64,000 bases of DNA, taken from Przewalskia tangutica. Its lineage: Eukaryota; Streptophyta; Magnoliopsida; Solanales; Solanaceae. The stretch's first letter is position 1. Each line of letters starts with the position of its first letter. Below the pieces are notes generated by a model that worked only from the letters and a program-made list of their open reading frames with translations, did not search any database and had not been told where the DNA came from. The translations under genes were made by a program, and so were the position numbers. The DNA is taken from assembly GCA_029844215.1 (NCBI GenBank), contig CM056728.1:60489789-60553788 (forward strand), in the 5' to 3' direction. Below, piece after piece: positions 9,964 to 20,769 of this stretch.

Positions 9964-12900
9964 TGTTATACCCCGTATTTTTTTTCCAGAGTATGTATGT
10001 GAGGACGTACGTACAATTTTGTAAGCCCGATTATTGTTAAGGACGAAATTGTGCACAACTAGCGAAGAAGATTGTTTTTCCGACGAAAAATTTTCCGAAC
10101 CTTGTAAGGGAATTTTGCGTGTTCAATAATTTAATTTTTGCGGATTTTTCCGAGAGATGAAATATTTTGGACCAACGAGAGGGTGACAAGTGTCACCTCA
10201 GTGACGGCATTGTGGGCAATTCTTGGCACGTTTTTGTCAAGAAAAAGGCCTTAAACATTGGTCAAGGTTAGGTAGGATATTTTGTGATATTTATGGAGTA
10301 GATGGATAAGGTTACACTTGCCCAAATCTCCACCATCCACTTGCTTTGATCTTGGCCTTTGAAGGGCCTATAAATACCCCTTATGTTCAAGACTTCTTCA
10401 TCCACAAAAACATTTCCAAGTCTCAAAAACTCTCCCCCCCCCCTCTTGGTAGCTCTCGTCCAAACACTTCCCCCCCTCCTTGTGTTCTCGCCGAGACAAC
10501 ACACCCCCGCACCCCCCCTTGGTAGAAAATATTCTCCAAGTATTGTTGTTATTCCAAAATACTTTAGCCCAAATACATTGTAGTATTCCCAAGTCACCTC
10601 TATACTAAAAGCCCAGAAATACTACCTTATATCCATTAGTCACTAAACGAAACCCTGGGGAAATCTTCATAGTTGGTTGAAGTATTTAAGTAGAAGTTGT
10701 TTAGAAACTTCTAAGGGTTTCTTGGAGCTATCGGAGCGTGCAAATTAGGAGCTAAACGTTGTTCAGGATCGACATTTAATCTTGGATAATTTTGGGCTTA
10801 TCGAGGTAAATATCTTTGTCCTTCTATTGTAATTGGAAATTACATATAGTAGTTTAGAATTGAGTATAAGATATAGAAGAATGGTATATAAGAAGAGATT
10901 GAACTGTACTTACATAGGACTGTATTTACAGTAGACTTGTGTAGTATGTCGGTTAGGGAAATGCGGCCCAATTTTCCGTAGAATTAAGAACCTTCTGCTT
11001 AGAATATTCTACAGAGTAGTCTGGACGTTGATAGACGTATATGACTATTATAGGTTGATACTCTGCGCGAGACATATTCGACTTGGCAGGTGGATTTCGC
11101 CGAGGAGGTATGTGATTCTTCCTATCCTCTTGAGCATGATACTTTAAAAGAATATATATAGTACGGTAGACGTACGTGTGTTAACTGAACGTGGTTTTAC
11201 TTCGATGTCTTTTGACTTGAGTTTTAAATAATAAGAATCTTGAAGTATTTCAAAAGAATTAAGAATCGTTTTTGAAAGAAGAGTAATACTTGGTTTTAAA
11301 AGCTTAAGAGTTATACTAGCTTTATGGGAAGTTAGGTATAACGACTTAAGAGAAATAAAAGGAACGGTTTACTTAATTGTTTATGAAAGCCTTGTATTGA
11401 TTTCTGAAATGAGAATAAGTATCGAACGAACCACTGCAGCGCTAATAAAGGAAAATGTATTGACTAATTAAGTATTATTAAAACCAGTAGAAACCTCCAT
11501 CTGCATAGAAGCTAAGATAAGACAAAATTGTATTACATTTCCTAGATCATGGCTGCCTTAATAAGATCATTAATGAACAAGTTTTGATTTTCTTAAAATT
11601 TCAAGTAAGGACTTGATTTATAAAAGACAAAGACTTGAAAATTTGAAGTGTTTTCGTTAAAAAGGAAGGCATGCTTTTGTCTTAAGTTGGTTCAAAAAGA
11701 AGGTAGGGAAATTGTTTTGGATTACTTAAAAAGATAGTCACTCTATTTTGATACTACGGGTATCGTGTGACTTTTTGTGTAAGAAACGGATCTTTTTAAA
11801 GAGTTAATGTATAAAGTACTTTGGGGATAAAAACCCGAACTTGTTGGCATAAAATAGAAAGTACCTTGTGTGAATAACTTGACTATGTTGGTTTGTGATA
11901 GCCTTGTAATACTTTCTTGTTGGTTTGATAAGTAAACATGTTATGATGCCACGTGTGTTAGTATCTTGTAACATTTGTGTAAAGGGGTTTCCCTTGTTGT
12001 GCTTATGTTGTTTAACGATAAGCCGTTATGTTAGTATTATACCACTCACCTCTTGACATGATATACCGGGGTTGTCGCCCGACGCGAGGATGCCTCACGC
12101 GGGTCCAGGGACCTATGCGAGCTACGAGTTCCGTGTTAGTGTGCGGGAATACCTCACGCGGCATGTGGCCTACGCGACTACGAGAGTCGGGGCGATGCCG
12201 AGGAGTAGCTACCCTCGACGCGGGAATACCTCACGCGCTCAGGTGGCCTATGCGCGAGTGCGGTGAGTTCGAGATTTGACGCGCACATTGATACCGAGGG
12301 CGAGTGGCCGCCGATCATGTGGCGCGGTCAGCAAGACCTCGTGATACGCTTTATAGCATTGTTGGTGCGTGGTTTTAGTAGTCGGCTATGCCTTCGCATT
12401 TACCCCGCATAATTTTATTATGACACGCGTGGGACACGTGTTCATGTGTATTCCTTGGTGATTTTATATCATGGATCACGATGCTGAGGAAGGAATTCCA
12501 CGGGCATGATTGATATTGTGGGCATGACCCATGGTTATATTTGAGTGATGACTTTAAGGCGTGAGTCCCTGACTTGACATGACTGCTTACATTTTGTGTA
12601 TCGTAAATTGGTTATCATATATGTCTTCTGTTTTATATAGACTATTATGATTTCATTTACAGTATTTTCGCCACATACTTGGTAATTGTTATCGACCTCC
12701 TTCGGTCAAGGCGTCATGCCGCAGTAGGTACACGATTGTTGATCCTCGCCATGTGGTCACAGTTGCGTTTGGGAAGCTCCGTGTCTCCGAGGCTTATCTT
12801 TGTATAGTACTGGCGCAGAGGTACTTACATTCGTGGTATGGCGGGGCCTGTCCCGCCATTATTGTTATAACATTCTTAGAGTGCGTAATCTTGTAGGCGT

Positions 12901-13078
12901 GGTTTGTAAAAGGGTGTAATCGCTCAAGTTTATATATATATATGCCGAAAGGCAACTTTTCTCGGATAAACTGCTTTCTTCATATTGTTTCATGTCTTGT
13001 TTTATATTCCGCCGTTACTCGATGTATGTCTACTGGGTGCCGGGTAAGGCACGACCACGCCCCGGTTCGGTCGTGACA
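9964..13078 (+). repeat. 3' LTR of element A
   Basis: 3,115 bp, colinear with 4075-7176. Sub-features: G-box palindrome 10181-10197, TATA 10378-10387, conserved block 11395-11581, minisatellite about 12070-12330, hairpin chain about 12690-12862. It differs from the 5' LTR by point changes, mostly of the C-to-T/G-to-A kind, and by small indels concentrated in the CpG-rich array. The right target duplication gatgt follows at 13079-13083. Confidence 0.93.
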
Positions 13079-13083
13079 GATGT

Positions 13084-13480
13084 CTTTCGTTGACAACGCC
13101 CAAAGAAGATTCATGGATTTGATGAGCAGGTGTTCAAGCCATTCTTGATATGTTCGTTATAGTATTCATTGATGATATCTGGTTTATTCACGCACGAGCG
13201 AGCATGCATATCATTTGAGGACGGTATCGAGTCCTCCCGACCGGCGATTGTATGCCAAGTTCTCGAAACGCGAGTTTTGGTTGACTTCGATGGCTTTCTT
13301 AGGCATGTTATCGGGGCCGATGGTATTCGGGTTGATACAAAGAAATATTGAGGCGATAAGACTTGGCCTGCACTCCACTACACCGACGGAGTGCGCAGCT
13401 TGGGCCTCGGGTTATTATCGGAGGTTTGTGGAGAAGTTTGCTTCCATTTCAGACCTTTGACTAAGCTAACTCGAGAAGCT
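13084..13480 (+). pseudogene. pol: Element B pol: C-terminal part of reverse transcriptase
   Basis: Continues the RT broken at 4069. The catalytic FIDDI motif (a YxDD equivalent) is at 13165-13179, followed in another frame by LYAKFSKREFWL, MAFLGM and PTECAAWASGYYRRFVEKFASI, the RT thumb/connection segment of Tekay elements. At least two frameshifts lie between 13090 and 13220, so this part was already decaying or has decayed since the insertion of A. Both catalytic aspartates of motif C are preserved. Confidence 0.88.
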
Positions 13481-13905
13481 ATGTTAGGTGGGCGGATGCT
13501 TGTGAGAGAGTTTCCGTTACTAAAGGAGAAATTGACGACCGCCTCATTCTTACTCTTCCGAGGGTTTAGACGGATATGTGGTTTATTGTGATGTCGTGTC
13601 GTCAGCTTGCGTGCGTCGATGCGGACGACATAGTTATAGCTACGATCTCGACACCGGGAAGCATGAGAAGAACTACCCCACACACATGATTTGGAGTTAG
13701 CAGCATGATTCATGCCTCAAGATATGGAGACATTATTTATATGGATTTCACGTGGATATTTACACGCACCACAAGAGTCTCGGTATATCTTGACGGCAGG
13801 AGCCGAACTTGCGGCAGACGGTGGTTGGAGCCGCAAGGATTACGATGTCGATATTCTATACCACCGGGAAGGCCAATGATGTAGTCGCAGATGCCCTTAG
13901 TCGCA
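13481..13905 (+). pseudogene. pol: Element B pol: RNase H
   Basis: Pieces of the gypsy RNase H appear in order: VVYCD with the first catalytic Asp near 13580, HEKNYPTHDLELAA near 13670 with the catalytic Glu, and DYDVDILYH near 13845 leading into GKANDVVADALSRRSMGS, the linker that ends RNase H. Several frameshifts and a stop separate them. Confidence 0.85.
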
Positions 13906-14790
13906 GATCGATGGGTAGTCCGTCATGCGATGTACCCGAAAGAAGGGATACGGTCCGCGAGTTACATCGCCAGCAAGCCTTGGGGTTTCGTTTGGTTGAT
14001 TCCGATAGTAATGGAGTTCGGGTTCGAGAGGTTGCCGGGTCTTCCATCATCGAGGAGGTGAAGAGGCGACAGTATGAGGATCCGATTATGGTACGGTATC
14101 GAGATACGACTCTTCGGGAAGAGAAGAGTCTATTTGAGGTAGCACCTGATGGGGTGCTAAGATTCGAGGGCCGGTTGTGTGTTCCCGATGTGTCAGGACT
14201 TCGTCAGCAGATTCTGGGGGAGGCACACAGTGCTCATTATTCTATTCACCCGGGTCAACTAAGATGTACCATGACCTCAGGTGTATCTATTGGTGGGATG
14301 GCCTGAAGAGGGACGTTGCGGAGTTTGTGGCGCAGTGTCCTAATTGTCAGCAAGTTAAGGTTGAGCACCAGAAGCTCGGTGGGCTATTGCAGGCTATTGA
14401 TATTCCGATATGGAAGTGGGAGGTGATCAATATGGACTTTATTACAGGGTTACCTCACACTCAGAGGAAGCATGATTCCATTTGGGTTATTGTCAGTCGA
14501 TTTAAATCAGCCCATTTTCTTCCAAATGACGACTTTTTCTACCAAGATTATGCTAGATCAGATATCGAGAGATTGTGAGACCGCACGGAGTTCCTATATC
14601 GATTATTTCGCATGTGGAGCCCAGTTCACGCTAATTTCGGAGGTCTTTCCGAAGGATTAGGGACACAGTGAGTCTCGATCGCGTTTCATCCTCGCATCGA
14701 CGGACAGGCCGAGCGCACTATCCGCACACTCGAGGATATGTCGCGGGCTTGTGTTATTGATTTCGTGGGTAGCCGGGAGGATCATTTACC
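13906..14790 (+). pseudogene. pol: Element B pol: integrase zinc finger and catalytic core
   Basis: The HHCC zinc finger is readable across a frameshift near 14250: EAHSAHYSIHPG in one frame, then STKMYHDLRCIYWW and VAQCPNCQQVK in the next. The core follows with INMDFITGLP (first catalytic Asp), a damaged second motif near 14610 (GAQF), and HPRIDGQAERTIRTLEDM holding the catalytic Glu near 14710. A stop at about 14576 and further frameshifts break the core. Integrase inserts the cDNA copy into chromatin; this one cannot be made intact. Confidence 0.88.
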
Positions 14791-14793
14791 TCA

Positions 14794-15558
14794 GTGGAGT
14801 TTGCTTATAACAACAGCTACCATTCTAGTATTCAGATGGCGCCTTATGAGGCCTTATATGGGAGGAAGTGCAGGTCACCGATAGGCTGGTTTGAGGTGGG
14901 AGAAGTTCAGTTAGTCGGACTAGACTTGGTTCAGCAGGCAGTGGATAAGGTGAAGCTTATCCAGGAGCGGTTATTGTCACTCGTAGTCGATGAAGTCGAC
15001 GCAGATCATCGGCGTCGACACTTAGAGTTTGAGGTAGATGATTGGGTCTTCCTGAAGGTGTCACCCATGAAGGGCGTGATGAGATTTGGGAAGAAGGGGA
15101 AACTTAGCCCAAGGTACATTGGGCCTTATCATATTGTCCGTAGGGTAGGCAAGGTTGCCTATGAGTTGGATCTGCCGTCCGATCTGGAGGCGGTACATCC
15201 AGTTTTTCACGTGTCTATGTTGCGGAAATGTATTGGAGATCCATCTAGAGTGCACCCGATTCATGATGTTCAGGTGACAGAGGGGTTATCGTATGAGGAG
15301 AGTCCCATAGCGATACTCGATCGTCAGGTTAGGCGACTTCGGACGAAAGACGTGGCTTCCGTCAAAGTCTTATGGCGGAACGAGAACAGGGAGGAGATGA
15401 CGTGGGAAGCAGAGGACGACATGATGAAGAAGTATCCTAACTTATTCCCTCTACCTCCAGGTAACCTACTTTCCTGCTTATTAGTTTTAATTTGGCAATT
15501 ATGCTTTAGTATTGTTGTGGCATGTGGAGCGTCTTTAATTGCAAAAAAGAATAGTTAA
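14794..15558 (+). pseudogene. pol: Element B pol: integrase C-terminus with GPY/F region and chromodomain
   Basis: A 254-residue open frame. Residues 1-30 (EFAYNNSYHSSIQMAPYEALYG) end the integrase core. The GPY/F region is LSPRYIGPYHIVRRVG at roughly residues 105-120, followed by VAYELDLPS and HPVFHVSML. The last third (SPIAILDRQVRRLRTKDV...VKVLWRN...TWEAEDDMMKKYPNLF) is the divergent chromodomain of Tekay/Del chromoviruses, thought to steer integration to heterochromatin. The apparent ATG at 14794 is internal: the real protein is read from upstream pol. The tail after NLFPLPPGN is probably read-through. Confidence 0.92.
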
Positions 15559-15620
15559 GAGGGACTATGTCGATATCGTGATTCGAGTAAGCCTAGAAGG
15601 AATATTCGGGATGAATGTTT

Positions 15621-15635
15621 CTAAGGGGGGGAGAA
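15621..15635 (+). other. Polypurine tract of element B
   Basis: ctaaggggggggagaa-type purine run ending directly before TGTTATACCCCGTAG. It fixes the start of the 3' LTR of B at 15636. Confidence 0.85.
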
Positions 15636-15930
15636 TGTTATACCCCGTAGTTCTGGACATACGTGTGAGAGCGTACGAAAGGAGTAAGACTTTAAATTTT
15701 CAAAAGATAGGTTGACGGATTGTTTCGGACGGGTTTTTAGTCAACTTTGAGGCGGGTTATGACCCGGTACCTTGAGAGTTCCTAGGTGTTTCAAAGACCT
15801 AGTGCGTAGCTCGTTGAGTCTAGTTTCCAACGCAACCAACTGTTCGTCGATAGGGCATCGGAGTAGGATAGTTATGGAAGTTACAAGTTCAGTGCGCAGA
15901 CGGACAAAAAGGTGTTTCGGTCAGGGGCCA

Positions 15931-16070
15931 CAGGGCCGCGGCGCCGGATACAGGGCCGCGGCGCCAAATGTTCTGAGTATACGCTGAAGTTGCAGCGCCG
16001 CGGCGTTGGAAAGTTCTGAGGGCTGGCAGAGGTTTCAGCGCCGCGGCGCCGGCTGCAGGGCCGCGGCGCC
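15931..16070. repeat. CpG-rich GCGCCGCGGCGCC module, five copies
   Basis: Five near-identical cores: cagggccgcggcgcc at 15931 and 15951, gcagcgccgcggcgtt at about 15992, cagcgccgcggcgcc at 16036, and gcagggccgcggcgcc at about 16054. The same core with the same spacer words (gcagg, ttctgag) appears in the Athila-like LTRs of F and G and in the LTR at 31577. Confidence 0.7.
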
Positions 16071-16135
16071 GAGGCGGGTTTTGCGAAGTTGAGTGGAAAA
16101 TTCTGCACTGTTTTGTTTTAAAAAAGGCCATGGGT

Positions 16136-16204
16136 GGGTGACAAGTGTCCCCCCCATCTGATTTTGCATGCACTACTTATTGACCAAGTCTTGAAGACTT
16201 GGTC
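16136..16204. promoter_or_regulatory. G-box-like palindrome and perfect dyad in the LTR of B
   Basis: gggtgacaagtgtccccc at 16136-16153 is the counterpart of the palindromes at 254 and 4292. At 16182-16204 a perfect inverted repeat has arms gaccaagtctt and aagacttggtc around a single g. Both lie just before the presumed transcription start of the LTR. Confidence 0.45.
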
Positions 16205-17584
16205 ATTCTTCAAACTCTCATCTCTCTCTAAAGCTAAAGCTCTCCCTTCTCTCTAGAATTTTAAGATGAAATCTAAGCTTGAGGAAAAATCTGAAAAGTG
16301 TGGCTAGAAGGAAGCTTGTGGCTAGCTTGTAGGAGTTATTGTGGTGGTGTTCTTGGTAAGGAGGCTAGCAAAGTTGTTGGAATAATTTTGGCTAAAGCTC
16401 TAAGGTAACAATTCTTCTCTTGTAGCTAGTTATTTGTGTTGCATGTGAAGAAGAAGGAACTTGTAGTAGTAAATAATGCTCTTAGATTCATTGCATGTAA
16501 GAAATATGGTTTGGATATGAAAGGATTGGTTAAGAAGGTTATGTGATCATGTTGTAGCCTAAAAACTACCTTAAACTTGTTAAGTTAGTTGTTATACATT
16601 GTGGGGCAGAATTTTACACATCCAAGATTAGGTGTGTAATCCCCTTTGTGTTGATTGGATTGTTGGGCCTTAAATGTGGCGTTTGGATGTTGAATTCGGC
16701 CTTGTTAAAGGTGGCAAAGTATGTAGAAACAAAAGAAATGCTGCCCAATTTTCCATAGAAATTAGTAACTTTGAACTTGGAAATGTCTACATTGAAACTA
16801 GAAGTTAATAAACGTATTATGGTCATTATAGGTTGACATATTACGTGCGGTATTTTGGACTTAGCAAGTGGATTGACCGAAGAGGTATGTGGAGCTTTCT
16901 TATCTCTTGAGCATGAGTAGTTGTACCTATGTAGTACGGTAGACGTACAAGATTTGACATTCTTCACTTGTTTTAAGTATATGATACTTGTTTCTTTTAA
17001 AAGAATAAGTCCCTTGGATATAGGGAGATGTGTTTGACTAGTGTATAATGGTAATATAACAACTTTATGGGAAGTTGGTTGTATTGGCTTTATGAAAGAT
17101 TAATAAGGAAAGGTTTACTCCAAGTAGAATAAGTACGGATAAAGGATTTGACTTTGTGGAAGGCAAATTGTTTTTAGGGCATTAATTGCCTAAGGTTTTA
17201 AAAGAGATGAAGTCACTTGATTTTAGAAGCCTATTGTATTTTTAAAGGTAAACGTGACTTGTTTTGAAAAGTTGTCGTGACTTGATACTACGGTTATTAG
17301 TATCTTGAGAGTTTTACATAAAAATGAGTCATTTTCTTAAAAGGTTTAAGGAACGTGGTACTTGGGTTAAATTCCCGGATTTTCTTTTAAAATTACATGT
17401 AGTGCCTTAAGTAACTAAAATGAGAGGATGTACTAGAAATGTTATTAAGAAGTTCGGAGATATTCTTAACTTGTTTACGTTATGATAAGCCGGTAGCGCT
17501 TATGTTATGTATGATAGCCGGTTGTGCTGATTTATGTATATTTATTATTATTACTATTTATGCCATGGATTTGCTACCCATGAT

Positions 17585-17765
17585 GCGAGTGCGGCGCTTG
17601 TACTCATGCGGGCTCACTGGGTCCATGCGGGTGAAATAGTCCCATGCGGGTGAAATAGTCTCATGCGAGGCGGATGACCTCATGCGGGTGAAATAGTCCC
17701 ATGCGAGGTGATGACCTTATGCGGGTCCACAGGACCTATGCGGGTGAAATAGTCCCAGGAGTAGG
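17585..17765. repeat. Minisatellite of about 19-bp units in the LTR of B
   Basis: Repeated catgcgggtgaaatagtcc with variants (catgcgaggtgatgacc, atgcgggtccacaggacc). It occupies the same place relative to the hairpin chain as the arrays in the other LTRs. Confidence 0.75.
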
Positions 17766-17966
17766 ATTGCTTAATGATACTACGGGCGGAGACCTGCTTT
17801 GATCACGAGCCTCCTATTTTATGCAAAGAAAGTTTATACTTGTTACTCTCATTGTTAGTAAGGCACAGTGTACTGTATTTTTGACTCTTTTCCATGACTC
17901 CAGTTTATTTTAGACTTATGATATTAATACAGTATTTTCCAGTTTTACATACTTGGTACATATTGT

Positions 17967-18162
17967 GTACTGACCCCCTTTCCCCGGGGGCTGCGTTCAT
18001 GCCGCAGGTAAGGGAAAGCAGGTGGTGGATCCTCATTCTTAGGATCTTTACTCAGGTGTCAGGAGCTCCATTTCTCCGGAGGCTCGACTTTTGGTACGGT
18101 TCTCCCTGGTGTTGTAGATACTTTGTACATTCAGGGGTATGACGGGGCCCTGTCCCGTCATA
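17967..18162 (+). other. Hairpin chain at the 3' end of the LTR of B
   Basis: gacccccttt/ccccggggg, ctgcgttcatgccgcag, ggatcct/aggatc, gagctccatttctccggaggct, and tatgacggggccctgtcccgtcata. In the last stem the A-T pair replaces the G-C pair of element A on both sides. Confidence 0.6.
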
Positions 18163-18571
18163 GTGTTTATACATTCTTAGAGGACTGTGGTCCTGTCATA
18201 ACTTGGGTTGTTAAGGATGTAACTGTTCAGCTTTGTTATATTTAGAGGTAGCCATTTTGGGTTAGCCTGCTTATATTCTATATGGGTTCTTGTTGTGAGT
18301 TTATTTTTCCGCTGGTTTTCTCTGATGTTGTATCACAAGGGTGCCCGGGGTAAGACACCAGTCACGGGTCCGTGGTCGGGTCGTGACAATTAGGAAGTAT
18401 TCATGTTATAGATTTTTAGGGAAAAATCATGTCTAGAATATTCCTAAGTTCTTACCAAGTCTTATGGGGGATGTTGGTAAGAGTCGTTAGGAAGTAGTGG
18501 AGTCTAGTTGACCTTGCTAAGTTACTACATTAATGAATATTTATTTTGAAAGTGATGTGACTTTGATTTAA

Positions 18572-18660
18572 AGTTATGAGACTTGATTTTCAAAGTTATG
18601 AGACTTGATTTTCAAAGTTATGAGATTTGATTTTCAAAGTTATGAGATTTGATTTCCTTA
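18572..18660. repeat. Short tandem repeat, about 23-bp units
   Basis: About four copies of aaagttatgagacttgattt followed by tc, with a c/t change in the later copies. Inside LTR D. Confidence 0.8.
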
Positions 18661-19084
18661 AAGGTTATGGGACTTGATTTTAAAAGCTTTGAAATGATTT
18701 TCTGAAGGTGTAGTAACTTAGTTTGAAAAGTAAACGTGTCTTGATACTACGTGTATTAGTATCGTGTGGCTTTTATGTAAAAAGGGATCCTTTTAAGAGA
18801 GTTGAAGTACGTAGTACTTTGGGGTTAAAACCCGGATTGTTGGCATAAAATGAAAGTACCTTGAGTTTACAAAATAGTGAATCAGTTTACATGTTAATAA
18901 AAGTTTAGAAGTATGATAACTTACCTGTGCTAGCTCGTGATAGCCTTGTTATATTCCTATGTTACCGCGTCTCTCAATGGAGGGCCGGATATCTCGCTAT
19001 TTTACTTGGACATACTGACGCTGTTGGAGATTCCACGGGTATGCTTCCACTATGTTTGTTCCATGGACTAGTTCCCCATGAAGC

Positions 19085-19400
19085 TTCGTGACGCAGCGAT
19101 CTCGTAGTTGGCTTCAGACTTGTCCCGGCCACGTCGACGCAGCGGTATCCGTAGTTGGCTTTCGTGATTTGCCCGGCCGCCTTCGTGACGCAGCGAGCCG
19201 TGACGCAGACGGATCCGTAGTTGGCTTCGTGCCTGCCCGTCGCGTGACGCATGCGGTCTCTGGTAGTTGGCTTTCGTACTTGCCGGCCGAACCGTGATGC
19301 AGCGTATCCGTAGTTGGCTTCGTACTTGCCGGCCACCGTGACGCAGGCAAAATCTGGTAGTTGGCCTTCGTACTTGCCCCGGTCAGTTTTATGACGCAGG
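19085..19400. repeat. Minisatellite in LTR D
   Basis: Five to six degenerate units of about 50-65 bp with gtagttggcttcgtacttgc, ccggcc and gtgacgcag in order. Similar in place, and partly in wording, to the array at 2540-2960. Confidence 0.75.
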
Positions 19401-19866
19401 TTGGACCTGTTATTTGAGTACGTATATACTGATGTTCTATCATATCATGGACTGCCGGCAGTGAGGAAGTAATTCCACGGGCACGCTTGATATTGTGGGC
19501 ATGAGACCCACAGTTGTACTTAAGTAATGATTTTGAGGGCATGCGTCCCTGACTTGGCATGACGGCTTATATATTGTGAAATGGTCTTTTAAAAGATGAA
19601 GTTGATTTTCATTACTCTTATTGATTAATTTGGTTATCATACTTGTTTCCTGCTTTGTATTTGGACTGTGTGATATTATATTCTTGAAAGGCACAGTCGA
19701 CTCTTGGAGTTGTTATAGTACAGTGATACAAGGTGCAGTTGGCTTTTAGGTTATGTGACACGGTAGGATCTGATATTTGATTTTCTATACTTGCCCCTGT
19801 CATTCTTGTACACAGCCATGATTTTAATATCGCATTTTATTTCAGCCCATACTTAGTACTTGTTAG

Positions 19867-20025
19867 ATCGACCTCCTCGGGCCGCGTTCATGTCCGCAGG
19901 TCTAGGTACTCAGTTGTGGATCCGCGAGCTTAGGATCCTTGTTCAGCATGTTGAATAGCTCCAATGTTCCGGAGCTTATCTTTATGACTAGGTATTAAGT
20001 GCACGACGGCCTTGTCCCACAACAG
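19867..20025 (+). other. Hairpin chain at the 3' end of LTR D
   Basis: Contains acctcctcgggccgcg, ggatcc/ggatcc, tagctccaatgttccggagct (5-bp stem, changed loop) and a weakened last stem, gacggccttgtccca. Confidence 0.5.
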
Positions 20026-20243
20026 GTTTAATTCTTAGAGGTCCGTATTCATATATGAGTTGGATGGTGAGAGTTATATTCATGTTGTTGATGTAGACCA
20101 GTTGGTATGGTATATATATCTGACTTTATCGGCCTTGCCTTTGCTTTAAGAAAAAAAATGAGTGCTATTATCTTCCGCGTGTTACTCATGTTGTGTGTAT
20201 AGCGGTGCCTGTAGGGCACTCCATGGCCCGGTTCGGCCTGACA

Positions 20244-20769
20244 TCACCATTCATGCGCGCATAACCAGCCGTATATAAGATGCGGTGAGAGGTGTTATAT
20301 AAAGTCAAGATCAGTGGCTTTTGTCCTCATTTCATTTTCGGCTCCAAACATTTTCAAACACTCTCAAACCCTTATATAGGGTTCCTACATCATTAAGGGT
20401 CCATCCCATACCAAATTGAAGGGAAATCCTCCATGGATGATTATTAAGGATATTGGAGAAAGTTGGACGTTTTCTTGAGGATAGAAGAGAACTTATTCTA
20501 AAGGACTTTGTGGCTGGTTGAGGTAAGGTTCTACCACTCCCTAACAATTCTTTAACTCTTTGTAGTTGGTTGATTAAATTGGTAAGCATAGTTTGAAAGG
20601 AAATCAAGCTAAACTCCAAAAAAAAGAAGTTGATATTATTCTTGGGTTGTTCTTGATTAAACTTGAGATGATTATAGCTAGAAGTTGGAGTATGTATTAT
20701 TGTTGTTGTGGTAGTTGATGTGGTTGTTTCTATTGATGTGGTATTGAAGGGAAGGTAGTAACATGTTAG
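20244..20769 (+). mobile_element. LTR E fragment with promoter region, split by element F
   Basis: Directly follows LTR D. A TATA-like ttatataaag at 20295-20304 is followed by the C/A-rich leader (cattttcaaacactctcaaa) typical of the LTRs here. The rest has no coding sequence. The insertion site of F (gttag) is at 20765-20769; sequence after 28415 should continue this host sequence. Family undetermined. Confidence 0.5.

Larger units (their letters stand above)
4075..13078 (+). mobile_element. Element A: non-autonomous Tekay-like Ty3/gypsy retrotransposon
   Basis: A full insertion of about 9.0 kb: two LTRs (4075-7176 and 9964-13078) beginning TGTTATACCCCG and ending GTGACA, a PBS-like site, a polypurine tract and a 5-bp target duplication. 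The 2.8-kb internal region keeps only a degenerate gag and the integrase tail; protease, RT and RNase H are missing. It sits within the RT of element B in the same orientation. The LTRs differ by scattered substitutions and small indels, clearly more than those of element I. Confidence 0.93.
15636..18388 (+). repeat. 3' LTR of element B
   Basis: 2,753 bp from TGTTATACCCCGTAG to GGGTCGTGACA. Related to the LTRs at 1-3621 and in A: clear similarity around 16605-16760 (gtgtaatcccctttgtgttg, ccttaaatgtggcgtttgg) and in the 3' hairpin chain, but it lacks the 184-bp block and has its own GC module. The partner 5' LTR is beyond the left edge. It interrupts LTR D, which resumes at 18389. Confidence 0.9.
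18389..20243 (+). mobile_element. LTR D, 3' part only, interrupted by element B
   Basis: Starts abruptly after the CA of B and ends at CCTGACA (20238-20243). The stretch 18740-18900 (tacgtagtactttggggtt, aaacccggattgttggca, agtgaatcagtttacatg) matches 2130-2290 of the LTR at position 1, and the end carries the hairpin chain, so it is a related Tekay-like LTR. Its 5' part lies beyond the left edge of the window. No coding sequence. Confidence 0.75.

Noticed and set aside
16614..16967. 117-codon minus ORF
   Set aside because: Inside the LTR of B, in a region similar to non-coding parts of the LTR at 1180-1420; no domain.
18974..19560. 120- and 148-codon minus ORFs
   Set aside because: They cover the GC-rich minisatellite of LTR D; low stop density explains them.
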